Of a DNA stretch of 64,000 bases, positions 36,705-45,722 are shown in pieces. Every line of letters begins with the position of its first letter. The first letter of the stretch is position 1. The translations under genes and the position numbers were made by a program. Source of the DNA: Marivirga arenosa (lineage in GTDB: Bacteria > Bacteroidota > Bacteroidia > Cytophagales > Cyclobacteriaceae); the NCBI RefSeq assembly GCF_030503875.2, contig NZ_CP129968.2:2258001-2322000 (forward strand). The letters run 5' to 3'. Below the pieces are notes generated by a model, which saw only the letters and a program-made list of their open reading frames with translations, was not told the DNA's origin and searched no databases.

Positions 36705-36842
36705 AACCACCCCGTCCTGCTGACTGGGTATTGAAACCACCCCGTCCTGCGGGGCTAGTTATTAGAACCACCCCGCGCTGTGGACTGGTTATAAGAACCA
36801 CCCCGTCCTTCGGACTTGTTGTTAAAACCACCCCGTCCTTCG
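36705..36842. repeat. 30-bp tandem array with CCACCCCGTCC core
   Basis: Five units of AACCACCCCGTCCTNCGGAC-type sequence start at 36705, 36735, 36766, 36796 and 36826. Several contain GTCC-TTC-GGAC or GTCC-TGC-GGGC hairpins. Two similar units start at about 37548 and 37579 in the right copy. Linkers (TNGTTATTAA) drift more than the core. Confidence 0.85.
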
Positions 36843-37036
36843 GACACCCCTCCTTTGCAAGGAGGGGAGCTGGGAACTGCTTCTAGTAAACTTGGTAGTT
36901 ATTTTATAATACTATCTAATATTAGCACACTTTTTTTTAAGATGTAATTAAATATTAAGCAGGCTGTACATGTCTTGCACACTCTGCTGCTCCCCTTAAA
37001 AAGGGGAGCTTCCGCCACTAGGCGGATGAGGGGTTT
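36822..37036. repeat. Left copy of composite hairpin repeat
   Basis: In order: GTCC-TTC-GGAC; a 9-bp perfect stem at 36847-36867; AGCTGGGAACTGCTTCTAG; a variable AT-rich piece; TTGCACACTCTGCTG; the GCTCCCCTT/AAGGGGAGC stem at 36989-37009; and the TCCGCC/GGCGGA stem at 37011-37026 ending in GAGGGGT. The 5' 79 bases are nearly identical to 37575-37653. Confidence 0.85.
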
Positions 37037-37086
37037 TAATTATTCCCCTGTTTAGGAGATATTCCGCTAGTTAGCGTACAGAGGGG

Positions 37087-37452
37087 TTATTTCTTAAAAC
37101 AGCTTTTTATATTCTCCAACACACTTTCTGTATGATCAAAAACCATTTTGTTTTCGAATCGAATCACTTTTATACCCTGGGCATTTAAAAATGCAGTTCT
37201 TTGCTGATCATATTCATAACCTGCATCTGTAAAATGGGCAGCGCCATCCAATTCAATGCATAACTTCTCAGCAGGACAATAGAAGTCTAGAATATAATGG
37301 CCTACACTAAACTGGCGCCTGAATTTCCGTCCTTCCAATTGTTTATTTTTCAAAAATCTCCACAAATAGGCTTCCGCTACTGTGCCATTATTTCTAAGGT
37401 TTTTGCGGTAGGTTTTTAGTTCGGGTTTATTGTTTATTGGTTGATTTTTCAC
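37087..37452 (-). CDS. DUF559 endonuclease-like protein
   Basis: The 121-aa protein has the DUF559 layout of the Vsr/PD-(D/E)xK nucleases: D56 in ILDFYCPAEKL, E67 and D69 in CIELDGAAHF, and the terminal IKVIRFENKMV. The N-terminal KTYRKNLRNNGTVAEAYLW and EGRKFRRQFSVG are also characteristic. Function in bacteria is not established. It lies between two copies of the composite repeat, so it may process the hairpins. Not near a restriction-modification system. Confidence 0.9.
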   Translation of the reverse strand: MKNQPINNKPELKTYRKNLRNNGTVAEAYLWRFLKNKQLEGRKFRRQFSVGHYILDFYCPAEKLCIELDGAAHFTDAGYEYDQQRTAFLNAQGIKVIRFENKMVFDHTESVLENIKSCFKK

Positions 37453-37574
37453 TTTTTGGGGAATTAAGTTTTATTAAGATACTAATTTTATTCTAATCTT
37501 ATGGAGCTAGGTATTTAAAAGTTATCAGTCCTGCGGATTGGGTATTTAATCCACCCCGTCCTGCGTACTTGTTA

Positions 37575-37787
37575 TTAAAACCACCCCGTCCTTCGGACAC
37601 CCCTCCTTTGCAAGGAGGGGAGCTGGGAACTGCTTCTAGCAAACTTGGTAGTTTAATTAATATCATATAATCCTTGAATTAATAATGTTGATAAAAATAA
37701 ATGTTAAGCAGTCAGATTATGATTTGCACACTCTGCTGCTCCCCTTTTTAAGGGGAGATGTCCGCCAATTGGCGGCCAGAGGGGTAT
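37575..37787. repeat. Right copy of composite hairpin repeat
   Basis: Same parts as the left copy: hairpin at 37600-37620, TTGCACACTCTGCTG at 37724, the CTCCCCTT/AAGGGGAG stem at 37739-37757 and the CCGCC/GGCGG palindrome at 37762-37775, then GAGGGGT. It ends 5 bases before the stop of the neighbouring regulator gene. Confidence 0.85.
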
Positions 37788-37791
37788 ACTA

Positions 37792-39549
37792 CTAGGATTG
37801 CAATTTAACCCATGCAGAGGGAGTTAAACCTTCTGTTTTTTTAAAGAAATCGTTAAAAACTGATTTTGAGCTGAAACCACTTTCGTAGGCAATGCCTAAA
37901 AGTGAAAAGTGACTATAATGTGGATCTAGGGCTTTTATTTTAAAATCCTCAATTCTTAAGCCGTTTATATATTCATTAAAATTCTTTCCTAATACTTCAT
38001 TAAGCAACCATGAAAGTTTATTGGGATGAAGATCAATAGCATTAGCAAGTTCTCTTAAGCTAAGCTTATCAGATGCATACAGAGCTTCTTGATTCATAAG
38101 TTCATCAAGTTTTGCTTTATAATACAATTGATCCTCCTTTGGAATTAATACATTGGAATGAAGTGTGTAATCTTCATTTAAACTTTGTTTAGGTTGATCA
38201 AAAACAGTTTCTACTATCTCCTTGTATCCCTCTATTTTTTTAAGAGGAGCATTCAATGGCTCTCTTTGGAAATTCAAATATTGTCCTTGTTTTTTATCGA
38301 TATGTAACTTCAAGTGTTCAAGCGCCTCAGAATACTGTTTTGAATAAATGAGGATCCATAAACTCCAGGGGAAATAAATATTTTGAGTCTTTGGAATTGA
38401 ATTCAAGTCAATATCTTTATGATGATTAATAGCATCATATAAGGGGATGAAAAATTCACGTTCAGCAAGGCCAGAATGACCTGCCAAAATTTCTTCTAAA
38501 GCCTGTTTATTTTTTAAAAAAATATAACACAAACAGCTCACCTGTAATGAAAACTCCCAACTCGGATCTATCTCTAAAGATCTTTTAAAACTTTTTAAAG
38601 CTATTTGATGATTTCCTTGTAAATAATGAATATTACCCATTGTAAAATGATGATTTGCAGACAAAGGGTTTACATCCAATGCTTTTTCTATTTTAGAAAT
38701 TGCCTCCTGAAAATTACCGAGAGCAATATGGGCTTCAGCTGCTGATTCTAAAGCTTCTGAATCATTAGGATTTATTTTAAGGGCTTCTTTTAACAGCCCC
38801 AGTGCAAAATAAGGTTTCCATTCAATCCACAGCGCTTGAGTAGCTAAAGCAAAATAGGCTACAGAACTTTTGTTATTGATTTTAAGTCCTGTATTAAGAT
38901 ATTTTTCAGCCTGTAGTAATCCAAACTCTTTATCTAGGGCTCCCCATGATGCTAAAAGACCATAGCATTGAACCAAGCCAAAATAAGGTTTGTCGAATTT
39001 TGAATCTAACTCAATACTTTTTTTATAGGCTTCAATAGCTAATTCAAATTCATCAAAATTCCATCTTAATTGATAATGTCTACCTTTTAGGTAGTAGGAA
39101 TATGCTTCTATACTATCCGTTTGCTGAGTGACTAAATGCTCTTCTATTTCCAGATGCCCAAAGTTCTCTCTGATTTTATCAGCAATTATGAGACTTATTT
39201 CATCTTGCAGTTCAAATATATCGGTTAAGTCTCTATCAAAACTTTCTGACCATACCTGAAAACCATTCTCAGTCTTAATTAATTGAGCGGACACCCTTAT
39301 TCTATTTCCCGCTTTTCGAATACTTCCTTCTAATGCTGTAGCAACACCTAGCTGATTTCCGATGATTCTGATATCAATAGGTTTGTTTTTATAAGCAAAA
39401 GATGAAGTTCTTGCAGTTACTTTTAGTCCTTCTACTTTACTTAGGGCATTAATAATTTCTTCAGTAATTCCGTTAGCAAAATATTCGTTATCGGGGTCTG
39501 AACTAATATTTTCAAAAGGTAGAACTACTATTGATTTTTGGGTATTCAA
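37792..39549 (-). CDS. TolB-like/TPR/AraC-type one-component regulator
   Basis: The 585-aa protein has an N-terminal TolB/FlgO-like domain (SIVVLPFENISSDPDNEYFANGI, up to about 130), seven or so TPR repeats (about 145-350; for example NPLSANHHFTMGNIHYLQGN), and a C-terminal AraC helix-turn-helix pair (about 490-585; RELANAIDLHPNKLSWLLNE and GIAYESGFSSKSVFNDFFKK). There is no membrane segment. Such proteins combine protein-interaction repeats with DNA binding. It ends at the right edge of the DUF559 repeat unit. The N-terminal end is as in its family. Confidence 0.85.
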   Translation of the reverse strand: MNTQKSIVVLPFENISSDPDNEYFANGITEEIINALSKVEGLKVTARTSSFAYKNKPIDIRIIGNQLGVATALEGSIRKAGNRIRVSAQLIKTENGFQVWSESFDRDLTDIFELQDEISLIIADKIRENFGHLEIEEHLVTQQTDSIEAYSYYLKGRHYQLRWNFDEFELAIEAYKKSIELDSKFDKPYFGLVQCYGLLASWGALDKEFGLLQAEKYLNTGLKINNKSSVAYFALATQALWIEWKPYFALGLLKEALKINPNDSEALESAAEAHIALGNFQEAISKIEKALDVNPLSANHHFTMGNIHYLQGNHQIALKSFKRSLEIDPSWEFSLQVSCLCYIFLKNKQALEEILAGHSGLAEREFFIPLYDAINHHKDIDLNSIPKTQNIYFPWSLWILIYSKQYSEALEHLKLHIDKKQGQYLNFQREPLNAPLKKIEGYKEIVETVFDQPKQSLNEDYTLHSNVLIPKEDQLYYKAKLDELMNQEALYASDKLSLRELANAIDLHPNKLSWLLNEVLGKNFNEYINGLRIEDFKIKALDPHYSHFSLLGIAYESGFSSKSVFNDFFKKTEGLTPSAWVKLQS

Positions 39550-39672
39550 AATAATGGATATCGTTGAATGTTATATTTGAAATCATTCAAATATAGCAAT
39601 ATCCACTATTTTGCACCCAGCTTTTGATTATCTTTTAAAGATTTAATGAAGCTTTTGTAATTGAATCAAATA

Positions 39673-40230
39673 TCAATAATAGTTAATTCCTAATGTTATC
39701 ATTAAGGCAGACCCGGTCATTTCTTGATTTGAAGGTAAATTAATTTTACTAAATAAAAATTTAGATTGAAGATCAATAGTCCATTTTTTACTTTGATAAA
39801 GCTCTACCCCTACTCCTAATAAAGCTCCCATTCCGGTATTCCAATCCTCAGTTGCAGGATCATCAACTTGATAAAAAGCAGGGAAATCCATAGCCATTCC
39901 TGCACCTCCTAAAACCCATACTCTGTTGGTAGGCCAGTATTTTACAGATGGAATTAAAGCTTCAAAGCCTCTATCTGAATCATTCTCTGAATAAAGAACT
40001 CCAGGCATATTTAAATATAAACCAAGCTTTTGATTAAGCATCCATCCTGCCATTATATTAGGAACTGTTAAGCTAGTACTATTCTCCTTTGATTCTCCCT
40101 TAGTATAATTAAGTATTCCGATTCCTGCAGAAGCACCTATACTAAAGCCTTTTCTTTCCGGCTTTACATCTTGTGCCTGAGACAAAAAAGCTAGGCCTAT
40201 TAAGCATGTTGTTAAAATGAGATTTTTCAT
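39673..40230 (-). CDS. Predicted outer membrane beta-barrel protein
   Basis: The 185-aa protein has a signal peptide (1-19, ending LSQAQ) and short amphipathic strands such as GFSIGASAGIGIL, ending in ALMITLGINYY with a final aromatic, typical of small Bacteroidetes barrels. It lies just upstream of the TolB/AraC-like regulator gene and reads in the same direction, so the two may be co-regulated. Confidence 0.7.
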   Translation of the reverse strand: MKNLILTTCLIGLAFLSQAQDVKPERKGFSIGASAGIGILNYTKGESKENSTSLTVPNIMAGWMLNQKLGLYLNMPGVLYSENDSDRGFEALIPSVKYWPTNRVWVLGGAGMAMDFPAFYQVDDPATEDWNTGMGALLGVGVELYQSKKWTIDLQSKFLFSKINLPSNQEMTGSALMITLGINYY

Positions 40231-40445
40231 AATTCCGTTTTTGATTTGTGATTAATAATGATGCAAAGATTAAGCATGGCTTTTATTGCTACGCCCGGAA
40301 TTATGATTTAGGATTTCATAATGACTGCTAGCATCTAAATCATTAGGTGAATAAGGATATCAAGCTTTGCATTTAATATCGTTTTAAAGATTGTTTAATA
40401 GGAATATCATAATGTAATACTTACATGTCAAGAATTTCCCACTTA

Positions 40446-40461
40446 TCGTTTAATTAAACGA
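40446..40461. promoter_or_regulatory. 16-bp perfect palindrome upstream of a serine hydrolase
   Basis: TCGTTTAATTAAACGA is exactly self-complementary and lies 112 bases before the ATG at 40573 in a 342-base gap between divergent genes. It may be a dimeric regulator site. Confidence 0.4.
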
Positions 40462-40520
40462 AAGATTTTAGAGGTATTAAATTATAATGCTGGACTTCTT
40501 CCTTTTTATCCAAACGATTA

Positions 40521-40548
40521 AGCTCAAAAGCGATCCTAATTTTGAGCT
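40521..40548. promoter_or_regulatory. 9-bp stem-loop in the 5' leader of the serine hydrolase gene
   Basis: AGCTCAAAA and TTTTGAGCT pair perfectly around a 10-base loop, ending 24 bases before the start codon. It could affect translation or be an operator. Confidence 0.4.
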
Positions 40549-40572
40549 CAAACATTATAAAATACCTAAGAA

Positions 40573-41922
40573 ATGAAAAACAATATATTGTGTCTATTAA
40601 TCCTATTATTGCTCGCATCCTGCGGGAATGAGAACTCACAGCAAGAAGTTGAAAACACAAATAAGCGAGATTTTAAAGAAGAAATTGATCATTATCTTTC
40701 TGAATTAGAGGATGATGATTCTTTTATGGGTAGCCTGGCCATCAGTAAAAATGGAAAATCTATTTACTCAGGAAGCATTGGGTATCGTGATCTTAACAAG
40801 GAACTCAAAGCCAATACTAATACCATTTATAGAATCGCTTCCATCACAAAAAGCTTCACTGCTACTCTTGTATTTAAAGCTATTGAAGCAAACAAAATTA
40901 AGCTTAATCAAAGCATTGATCGCTTCTTCCCTACACTTAAAAATGCAGATAAGATTACTATAAAGCATTTGCTCCATCATCAAAGTGGAATAAAAAGTTA
41001 TACAAAGTCAGACTATTTCTGGAATAATAGAACTACTGCTCAGTCAGCTGAGGACTTGTTAAAGGCAATTCATGAAATGGAAATCGAATTCAAAGCTGGT
41101 AAAAATACCAAGTATAGCAATTCAAACTATTTTCTGTTAGCCCGGATAGTTGAACAAGTCTTTGATAATACCTATGAAAAGCTGTTACAGGAGCATATTA
41201 TTGTTCCCTTAAACCTTAAAAGCACTTCTATTGGTAAAAAAATACAAAGTTCAAATAATGAAAGTTTGTCCTATACATTAGAAAACGATCAATGGGTTGA
41301 ATTCCCAGAAACCAATTTGAGCATAGCCAAGGGTGCTGGTTCACTTGTATCCACACCGGCCGATTTAAATGTATTTTTTAGAAGCTTATTAACTGGAAAG
41401 TTAATTAGTTCAGAGAGTTTAAAATCCATGAAAACAATAGAAAAAAATCATGGGATGGGAATTTTCCGATTTGATCTTCTTGATCAAACAGGCTTTGGGC
41501 ACGGAGGAAATATTGATGGTTTCAATGCCCGTTCTATTTATTTCAAAGACTTGGATTTAGCGATTTCTTTAGTATCAAATGCCTCAAGAATAAACATCAA
41601 TGAGGTTTATTCTAGAATTCTTGAATTGTATTTAGGCGTGCCCGAAGTAGAAATTTCAGCTTCAATGCTTAAAAATTATGAAGGTACTTACGTCTACGAT
41701 CAAGATTCAACTGATACCTCAGTCTTTGAAATAGAGGGTGATAAATTAATTCTAATTATTGCTGGTGAATATCGCGAAGAGCTAACTTATAAGGGAAATA
41801 GAAGGTTTTTATTTTCGCAGATGAGCGGCCCCTCTATTTCATTTACCTTTTCTGAGGATGGTTCCAATTTATTCTTTGAGCAAGCCAATGTTAAAAGGAA
41901 TTACATTAAAAAGCGGAAATAA
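40573..41922 (+). CDS. Serine hydrolase lipoprotein, class C beta-lactamase-like
   Basis: The 449-aa protein has a lipobox ending at Cys 17 (LLASC), so it should be anchored in the outer membrane. SITK is at 90-93, YSN at 181-183 and a HGGNIDG segment marks the third motif. The C-terminal part (about 355-449) is a small beta domain seen in many members. Likely periplasmic peptidase or esterase. It is monocistronic, with a stem-loop after the stop. Confidence 0.88.
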   Translation: MKNNILCLLILLLLASCGNENSQQEVENTNKRDFKEEIDHYLSELEDDDSFMGSLAISKNGKSIYSGSIGYRDLNKELKANTNTIYRIASITKSFTATLVFKAIEANKIKLNQSIDRFFPTLKNADKITIKHLLHHQSGIKSYTKSDYFWNNRTTAQSAEDLLKAIHEMEIEFKAGKNTKYSNSNYFLLARIVEQVFDNTYEKLLQEHIIVPLNLKSTSIGKKIQSSNNESLSYTLENDQWVEFPETNLSIAKGAGSLVSTPADLNVFFRSLLTGKLISSESLKSMKTIEKNHGMGIFRFDLLDQTGFGHGGNIDGFNARSIYFKDLDLAISLVSNASRININEVYSRILELYLGVPEVEISASMLKNYEGTYVYDQDSTDTSVFEIEGDKLILIIAGEYREELTYKGNRRFLFSQMSGPSISFTFSEDGSNLFFEQANVKRNYIKKRK

Positions 41923-41941
41923 ATAGTCTAAAAATTTAATG

Positions 41942-41979
41942 GGGATATAGCTTTATCGAAAAGAATATGAAGCTATACC
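41942..41979 (+). terminator. Possible terminator after the serine hydrolase
   Basis: GGATATAGCTT and AAGCTATACC pair with one mismatch around a 16-base loop, followed by CCTTTCTTT. The T-run is poor, so it is tentative. Confidence 0.4.
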
Positions 41980-42180
41980 CTTTCTTTAAGCCATAATATA
42001 TTTAATACTAGTCTAAACTAAGAGGTCCGGAATCTCATTCAAATGGTCTGGATATTTAAAACCGTACGATAGGATGAGATAGATCTTAGATTTTTGTCAG
42101 CAGTTTAAGTTGAATTGAGTGAAGTAAAAACTAGCCAAAATCAACCTAAATTCTGATGTACAATTAAACTTTAAAATAAA

Positions 42181-42582
42181 ATGAAAACTAAGCAATCAAT
42201 AAAGCTTTTATTAGCAATTCAGCTTCTGGTAACTCTTTTTCACCTTACTATCATACTAAAAATAATACCTTATGAAAATGTATGGGGAGGAAGATTGGAG
42301 AATGATGATCAGATGTATGTATTCGAAATCCTATCCGTCATAGTTAATCTGTATTTGATTCTTATAGTATCTCAAAAAGGTAACCTATTGAAAAAAGTAT
42401 TTTCTGAAAAAGTAGTTAAAATTAGTTTATGGGCTTTTATGATCCTTTTCGGATTAAATACAATAGGTAATTTACTAGCACAAACAACTTTTGAAAAGTT
42501 TTTCGCAATAATCACACTAGTATCTTCTATCCTACTTTGGAATATCCTAAAACAAAGTAAAAGACTAAAAAGCCATGAATAA
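42181..42582 (+). CDS. Four-helix membrane protein
   Basis: The 133-aa product has about four hydrophobic helices (near residues 10-28, 48-65, 79-98 and 107-123) and charged ends. No family is recognised. The stop overlaps the next gene by 8 bases, so it is probably the first gene of an operon running to about 45646. Confidence 0.6.
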   Translation: MKTKQSIKLLLAIQLLVTLFHLTIILKIIPYENVWGGRLENDDQMYVFEILSVIVNLYLILIVSQKGNLLKKVFSEKVVKISLWAFMILFGLNTIGNLLAQTTFEKFFAIITLVSSILLWNILKQSKRLKSHE

Positions 42583-43033
42583 TATTAACATAAGAAAGGC
42601 AAAAGAAGAAGACCTTCCTTACATCATTTCCTTATTAGCTGATGATGAACTAGGTTTTCTGAGAGAAAACAGACACGATCAATCTGCTTATTTGGAAACT
42701 TTTAAGCTTATATCTGAGGATCCGAACCAAGAATTAATGGTAGCTATAAATGAGGATGATGTAATGGGTACATTTCAACTTTCTTTTATTCCCTATCTGA
42801 CCTACCAAGGAGGCATAAGAGCTCAAATTGAAGCAGTGAGGATTCATAAGAACTTTCGTGGACAAGGCCTAGGTAAAATGATGTTAGAATGGGCTATTGA
42901 AAGAGCAAAGCAGCAAGCTGCTCATTTAGTTCAGTTAACTACCGACAAACAAAGACCTGATGCAATAAGGTTTTATGAGGCTCTTGGATTCAAAGCATCC
43001 CATGAAGGAATGAAATTACATTTAAGACATTAA
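42575..43033 (+). CDS. GNAT family N-acetyltransferase
   Basis: The 152-aa protein has the GNAT acetyl-CoA motif VRIHKNFRGQGLGKMMLEWAI (residues about 88-108) and the QLTTDKQRPDAIRFYEALGF segment. It acetylates an unknown amine substrate in the cytoplasm. It overlaps the upstream gene by 8 bases. Confidence 0.9.
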   Translation: MNNINIRKAKEEDLPYIISLLADDELGFLRENRHDQSAYLETFKLISEDPNQELMVAINEDDVMGTFQLSFIPYLTYQGGIRAQIEAVRIHKNFRGQGLGKMMLEWAIERAKQQAAHLVQLTTDKQRPDAIRFYEALGFKASHEGMKLHLRH

Positions 43034-43044
43034 GCGCTTTTAAT

Positions 43045-43803
43045 ATGAGAAGTATAGTAATACAATACATTATTTTATCCCTAATAGGCACATTCTTGAT
43101 GCTATTATCATCCTGTAATCATCAGCCTCCTATCGTCAATAAACCAAAAAGTATAATTGACTTTAAATCAACTGGAGGAAAATTGACAGATTTTGAAAAA
43201 GGTTTAGCAATCAAAATAGTAGAAGAATCTGAGGGAGATGTTCGTAGATTATTATCTGATCTTCCAAACGAGATAAGCTATGAAATAGAAATCGTTGATT
43301 GGGATTTAGATGTGGTGGGTGGAGTTACAGGCAGAGCTGAAACCAACAATCCAGCCCTTGTTTTAATCCAAATATCAAAAAAATTTCCTGGAGGAGTAGT
43401 CGCAGCAATTCATGCTGGTTTAAGACCTACATTATTTCATGAACTACATCATCTTGCTCTGGGATGGGCTATTCAGGATAATAAATTTACTCCTACTATT
43501 CAGACCGCGACTATTGTAGAAGGTCTAGCTGAGGTTTTTTCGGAAATACATACTGGTGTCAAATTTAAAGAAAACCATATTCCCGATAGTGTAAATGCAG
43601 ATGAATGGGTGGCTGAAATAATGGCTTTACCAAAAGATGCTGATTATCAGAAGTGGATGTTTCAGCATCCGGATGGTCGTACATCAATTGGCTATAGAAC
43701 AGGAAATTATCTTATAAAGAAAGCTATGGCTAGTTCAAATAAATCAATTATTGAACTTAGTGAACTTTCTATTAATGAAGTTTATGAATTAACCGGCTAT
43801 TGA
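43045..43803 (+). CDS. DUF2268-like zinc protease lipoprotein
   Basis: The 252-aa protein has a lipobox ending at Cys 24 (LLSSC) and a HELHH zinc motif near residue 131 (LFHELHHLALGW). A glutamate in the VEGLAEVFSE segment 26 residues further on would be the third ligand, as in gluzincins. The family DUF2268 contains predicted Zn-dependent proteases. Probably periplasmic and outer-membrane anchored. Confidence 0.75.
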   Translation: MRSIVIQYIILSLIGTFLMLLSSCNHQPPIVNKPKSIIDFKSTGGKLTDFEKGLAIKIVEESEGDVRRLLSDLPNEISYEIEIVDWDLDVVGGVTGRAETNNPALVLIQISKKFPGGVVAAIHAGLRPTLFHELHHLALGWAIQDNKFTPTIQTATIVEGLAEVFSEIHTGVKFKENHIPDSVNADEWVAEIMALPKDADYQKWMFQHPDGRTSIGYRTGNYLIKKAMASSNKSIIELSELSINEVYELTGY

Positions 43804-43833
43804 ATGGATGGCTTTATTTTTAGGAGTATTAGT

Positions 43834-44733
43834 ATGAAAAATATAGGTAGAGCCTTGATGTTGATAATGATCATCCACAATTTGACTGGATGTAATATCA
43901 ACTCTTATAAAGACACAGCAATTAAAAATACTACTCCCAGTATTAGCGATTCAAAAAAATATGAGATAGCAAATTCAAAAGTATTACCCATTAAAGACTC
44001 ATCCTTGAATAGGCAATATGAATTATACATTAAGCTTCCTGAAAACTATGAAAAGAATAAAGACTATAGTTATCCAGTAATTTATTTTACAGATGCAAAA
44101 TGGCATATGGAATTGTTATCATCTGCAACAGAATATTTATTGGATAGTGTCATTTTAGTGGGGATTTCTTGGCAATTAGATATGCCTGAGGATTTATTGG
44201 AAGAAGTGGGTGATCATGTAAGTAGGTATCGAGACTACACTTTTAGCACCTCAAACAATATTGCGCATCAGAGTAAATTTAATTTCGGTGGGGCAACTGA
44301 TCACCTTCAATTTATTCAAGAAGATGTGATCAGTTTTATAGAGAAAAAGTATCGTATAGATCCAAATAATCGAACATACTTTGGCTATTCATTAGGGGGT
44401 GCCTTTGGTGCTTATATTCTACTTACAAAATCTAAAACATTTAATCACTATATTTTAGGTAGCCCTTCATTTAACAATAATAATAAAATATTAGACTCTC
44501 TATTTTTAAGTAAACGATTAGATAATAAGGAATCAAATGCTAATATTTTTATTTCATACGGAAGCATGGAGAAAGAATTAGGTGAAGAGGTAGAAGTATT
44601 TGCCAACCTTCTTGAATCTAAAAAATTATCAAAGCAAATAGTTGAAGGAAATCATAAAACTGCATTTCCTAAAACCGGAATAAACAGCATAGAATGGCTT
44701 TCTGAGCTATATAAACAACACCAAAATGAATAA
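43834..44733 (+). CDS. Esterase-type alpha/beta hydrolase lipoprotein
   Basis: The ATG at 43834 is preferred over the earlier start at 43804 because TAGGAG lies 7 bases before it and a lipobox follows at once (NLTGC). The product (299 aa) has the nucleophile elbow GYSLGG (in YFGYSLGGAFGAYIL), the pattern of Fes/esterase-D type enzymes, and a late NHKTAFP with the catalytic His. Substrate unknown. It overlaps the following gene by 8 bases. Confidence 0.85.
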   Translation: MKNIGRALMLIMIIHNLTGCNINSYKDTAIKNTTPSISDSKKYEIANSKVLPIKDSSLNRQYELYIKLPENYEKNKDYSYPVIYFTDAKWHMELLSSATEYLLDSVILVGISWQLDMPEDLLEEVGDHVSRYRDYTFSTSNNIAHQSKFNFGGATDHLQFIQEDVISFIEKKYRIDPNNRTYFGYSLGGAFGAYILLTKSKTFNHYILGSPSFNNNNKILDSLFLSKRLDNKESNANIFISYGSMEKELGEEVEVFANLLESKKLSKQIVEGNHKTAFPKTGINSIEWLSELYKQHQNE

Positions 44734-45646
44734 AATAGTAAGTTTTTTCATCCTTTTCTTGATCATCACGAGTTGTAAAAATAATACTGAGCTCTACTTT
44801 AATCAGGAGCCACCATCAACAACTCCAGAGTTATTTGCACCCTCAATGATTAATACAGATAGTGTAGAACTCAATGTGGTGTTTAATAATGATCATACAG
44901 AAATCTTCTTTTCAAGAATTGTTGACAAGAGTTTTGTAATTCATCATGCTGAATGGATTAAGGGTAAATGGACAGACATTAAACCGCTCAAAATGTATCA
45001 TGATAGTGTTTTATTATCTGTGGCTTGTGACCCCACAATAACTAAGGATGGTAAAACAATGTATTTTCTTGGGGTAGATCCTAGCCTTTATGCGAATGAT
45101 GTTTCGAAAGAGGAACTTTATAAGATTCCTCCTGACATATACATGAGTAAAAAAGTAAATGGAAAATGGGAATTAGCGACCAAAGTAGAATTCTCAGTAT
45201 CAACGGAATATATAGAGACATACCCAGTGGTTACAGGAAATGGTAGTTTATATTTTCGTTCAAATAGGCCTAGTAAGAAAGGAAGGATGAACACCTATCG
45301 TGCGCAAGCTTTACAAGGAGATAAATTTGATAAACCCTCAATACTGATGGATATTGAAGAAAATGCTCCTATAGTATATATTTCTTCTGATGAAAGCTAT
45401 GCCATCACTAATAAAGAAGGGAGATTTCAAATTAGCTTTAATGAAAATGGTAAATGGACAAAATTGAGAGAGATACCATTATCTTATGAAAAAGATTGGC
45501 GATACTATTGTCCATATATGTCATCTGATGAAAAATATTTCTTTTTTTCCAGAAAATTGAATAACCCTGAAAAGAAAGGCTGGGCTGGGGTTGAAAAGGG
45601 TGAAGTGTATTGGGTGAGTGCCGATATTTTATTCAAGCTGAAATAA
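44726..45646 (+). CDS. PD40 beta-propeller lipoprotein
   Basis: The 306-aa protein has a lipobox ending in Cys 17 (LIITSC) and PD40-type strands (NNDHTEIFFSRI, SSDEKYFFFSRK) after a TPELFAPSMIN leader. It shares this layout with the next gene and is probably a paralogue. PD40 proteins bind or scaffold envelope partners. It may be co-transcribed with the upstream esterase. Confidence 0.8.
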   Translation: MNKIVSFFILFLIITSCKNNTELYFNQEPPSTTPELFAPSMINTDSVELNVVFNNDHTEIFFSRIVDKSFVIHHAEWIKGKWTDIKPLKMYHDSVLLSVACDPTITKDGKTMYFLGVDPSLYANDVSKEELYKIPPDIYMSKKVNGKWELATKVEFSVSTEYIETYPVVTGNGSLYFRSNRPSKKGRMNTYRAQALQGDKFDKPSILMDIEENAPIVYISSDESYAITNKEGRFQISFNENGKWTKLREIPLSYEKDWRYYCPYMSSDEKYFFFSRKLNNPEKKGWAGVEKGEVYWVSADILFKLK

Positions 45647-45722
45647 ATAATATAGTCTGAAACAAAGCATAAATGATATTACCCATTGTAATTGTTTCTT
45701 TAAACCACAATTAATAGACTTG

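Larger units (their letters stand above)
36705..37787. mobile_element. Candidate repeat-bounded DUF559 nuclease unit
   Basis: A gene for a DUF559 endonuclease-like protein is framed by two direct copies of a composite hairpin repeat (36822-37036 and 37575-37787), with a 30-bp tandem array extending from the left copy. Both copies have the same order of parts and the first 79 bases are 78/79 identical. No transposase is present. Mobility is inferred from the layout only. Confidence 0.5.

Noticed and set aside
40454-40660. 68-aa minus-strand frame across the start of the serine hydrolase gene
   Set aside because: It overlaps the signal peptide of a well-supported gene on the other strand and has no domain.
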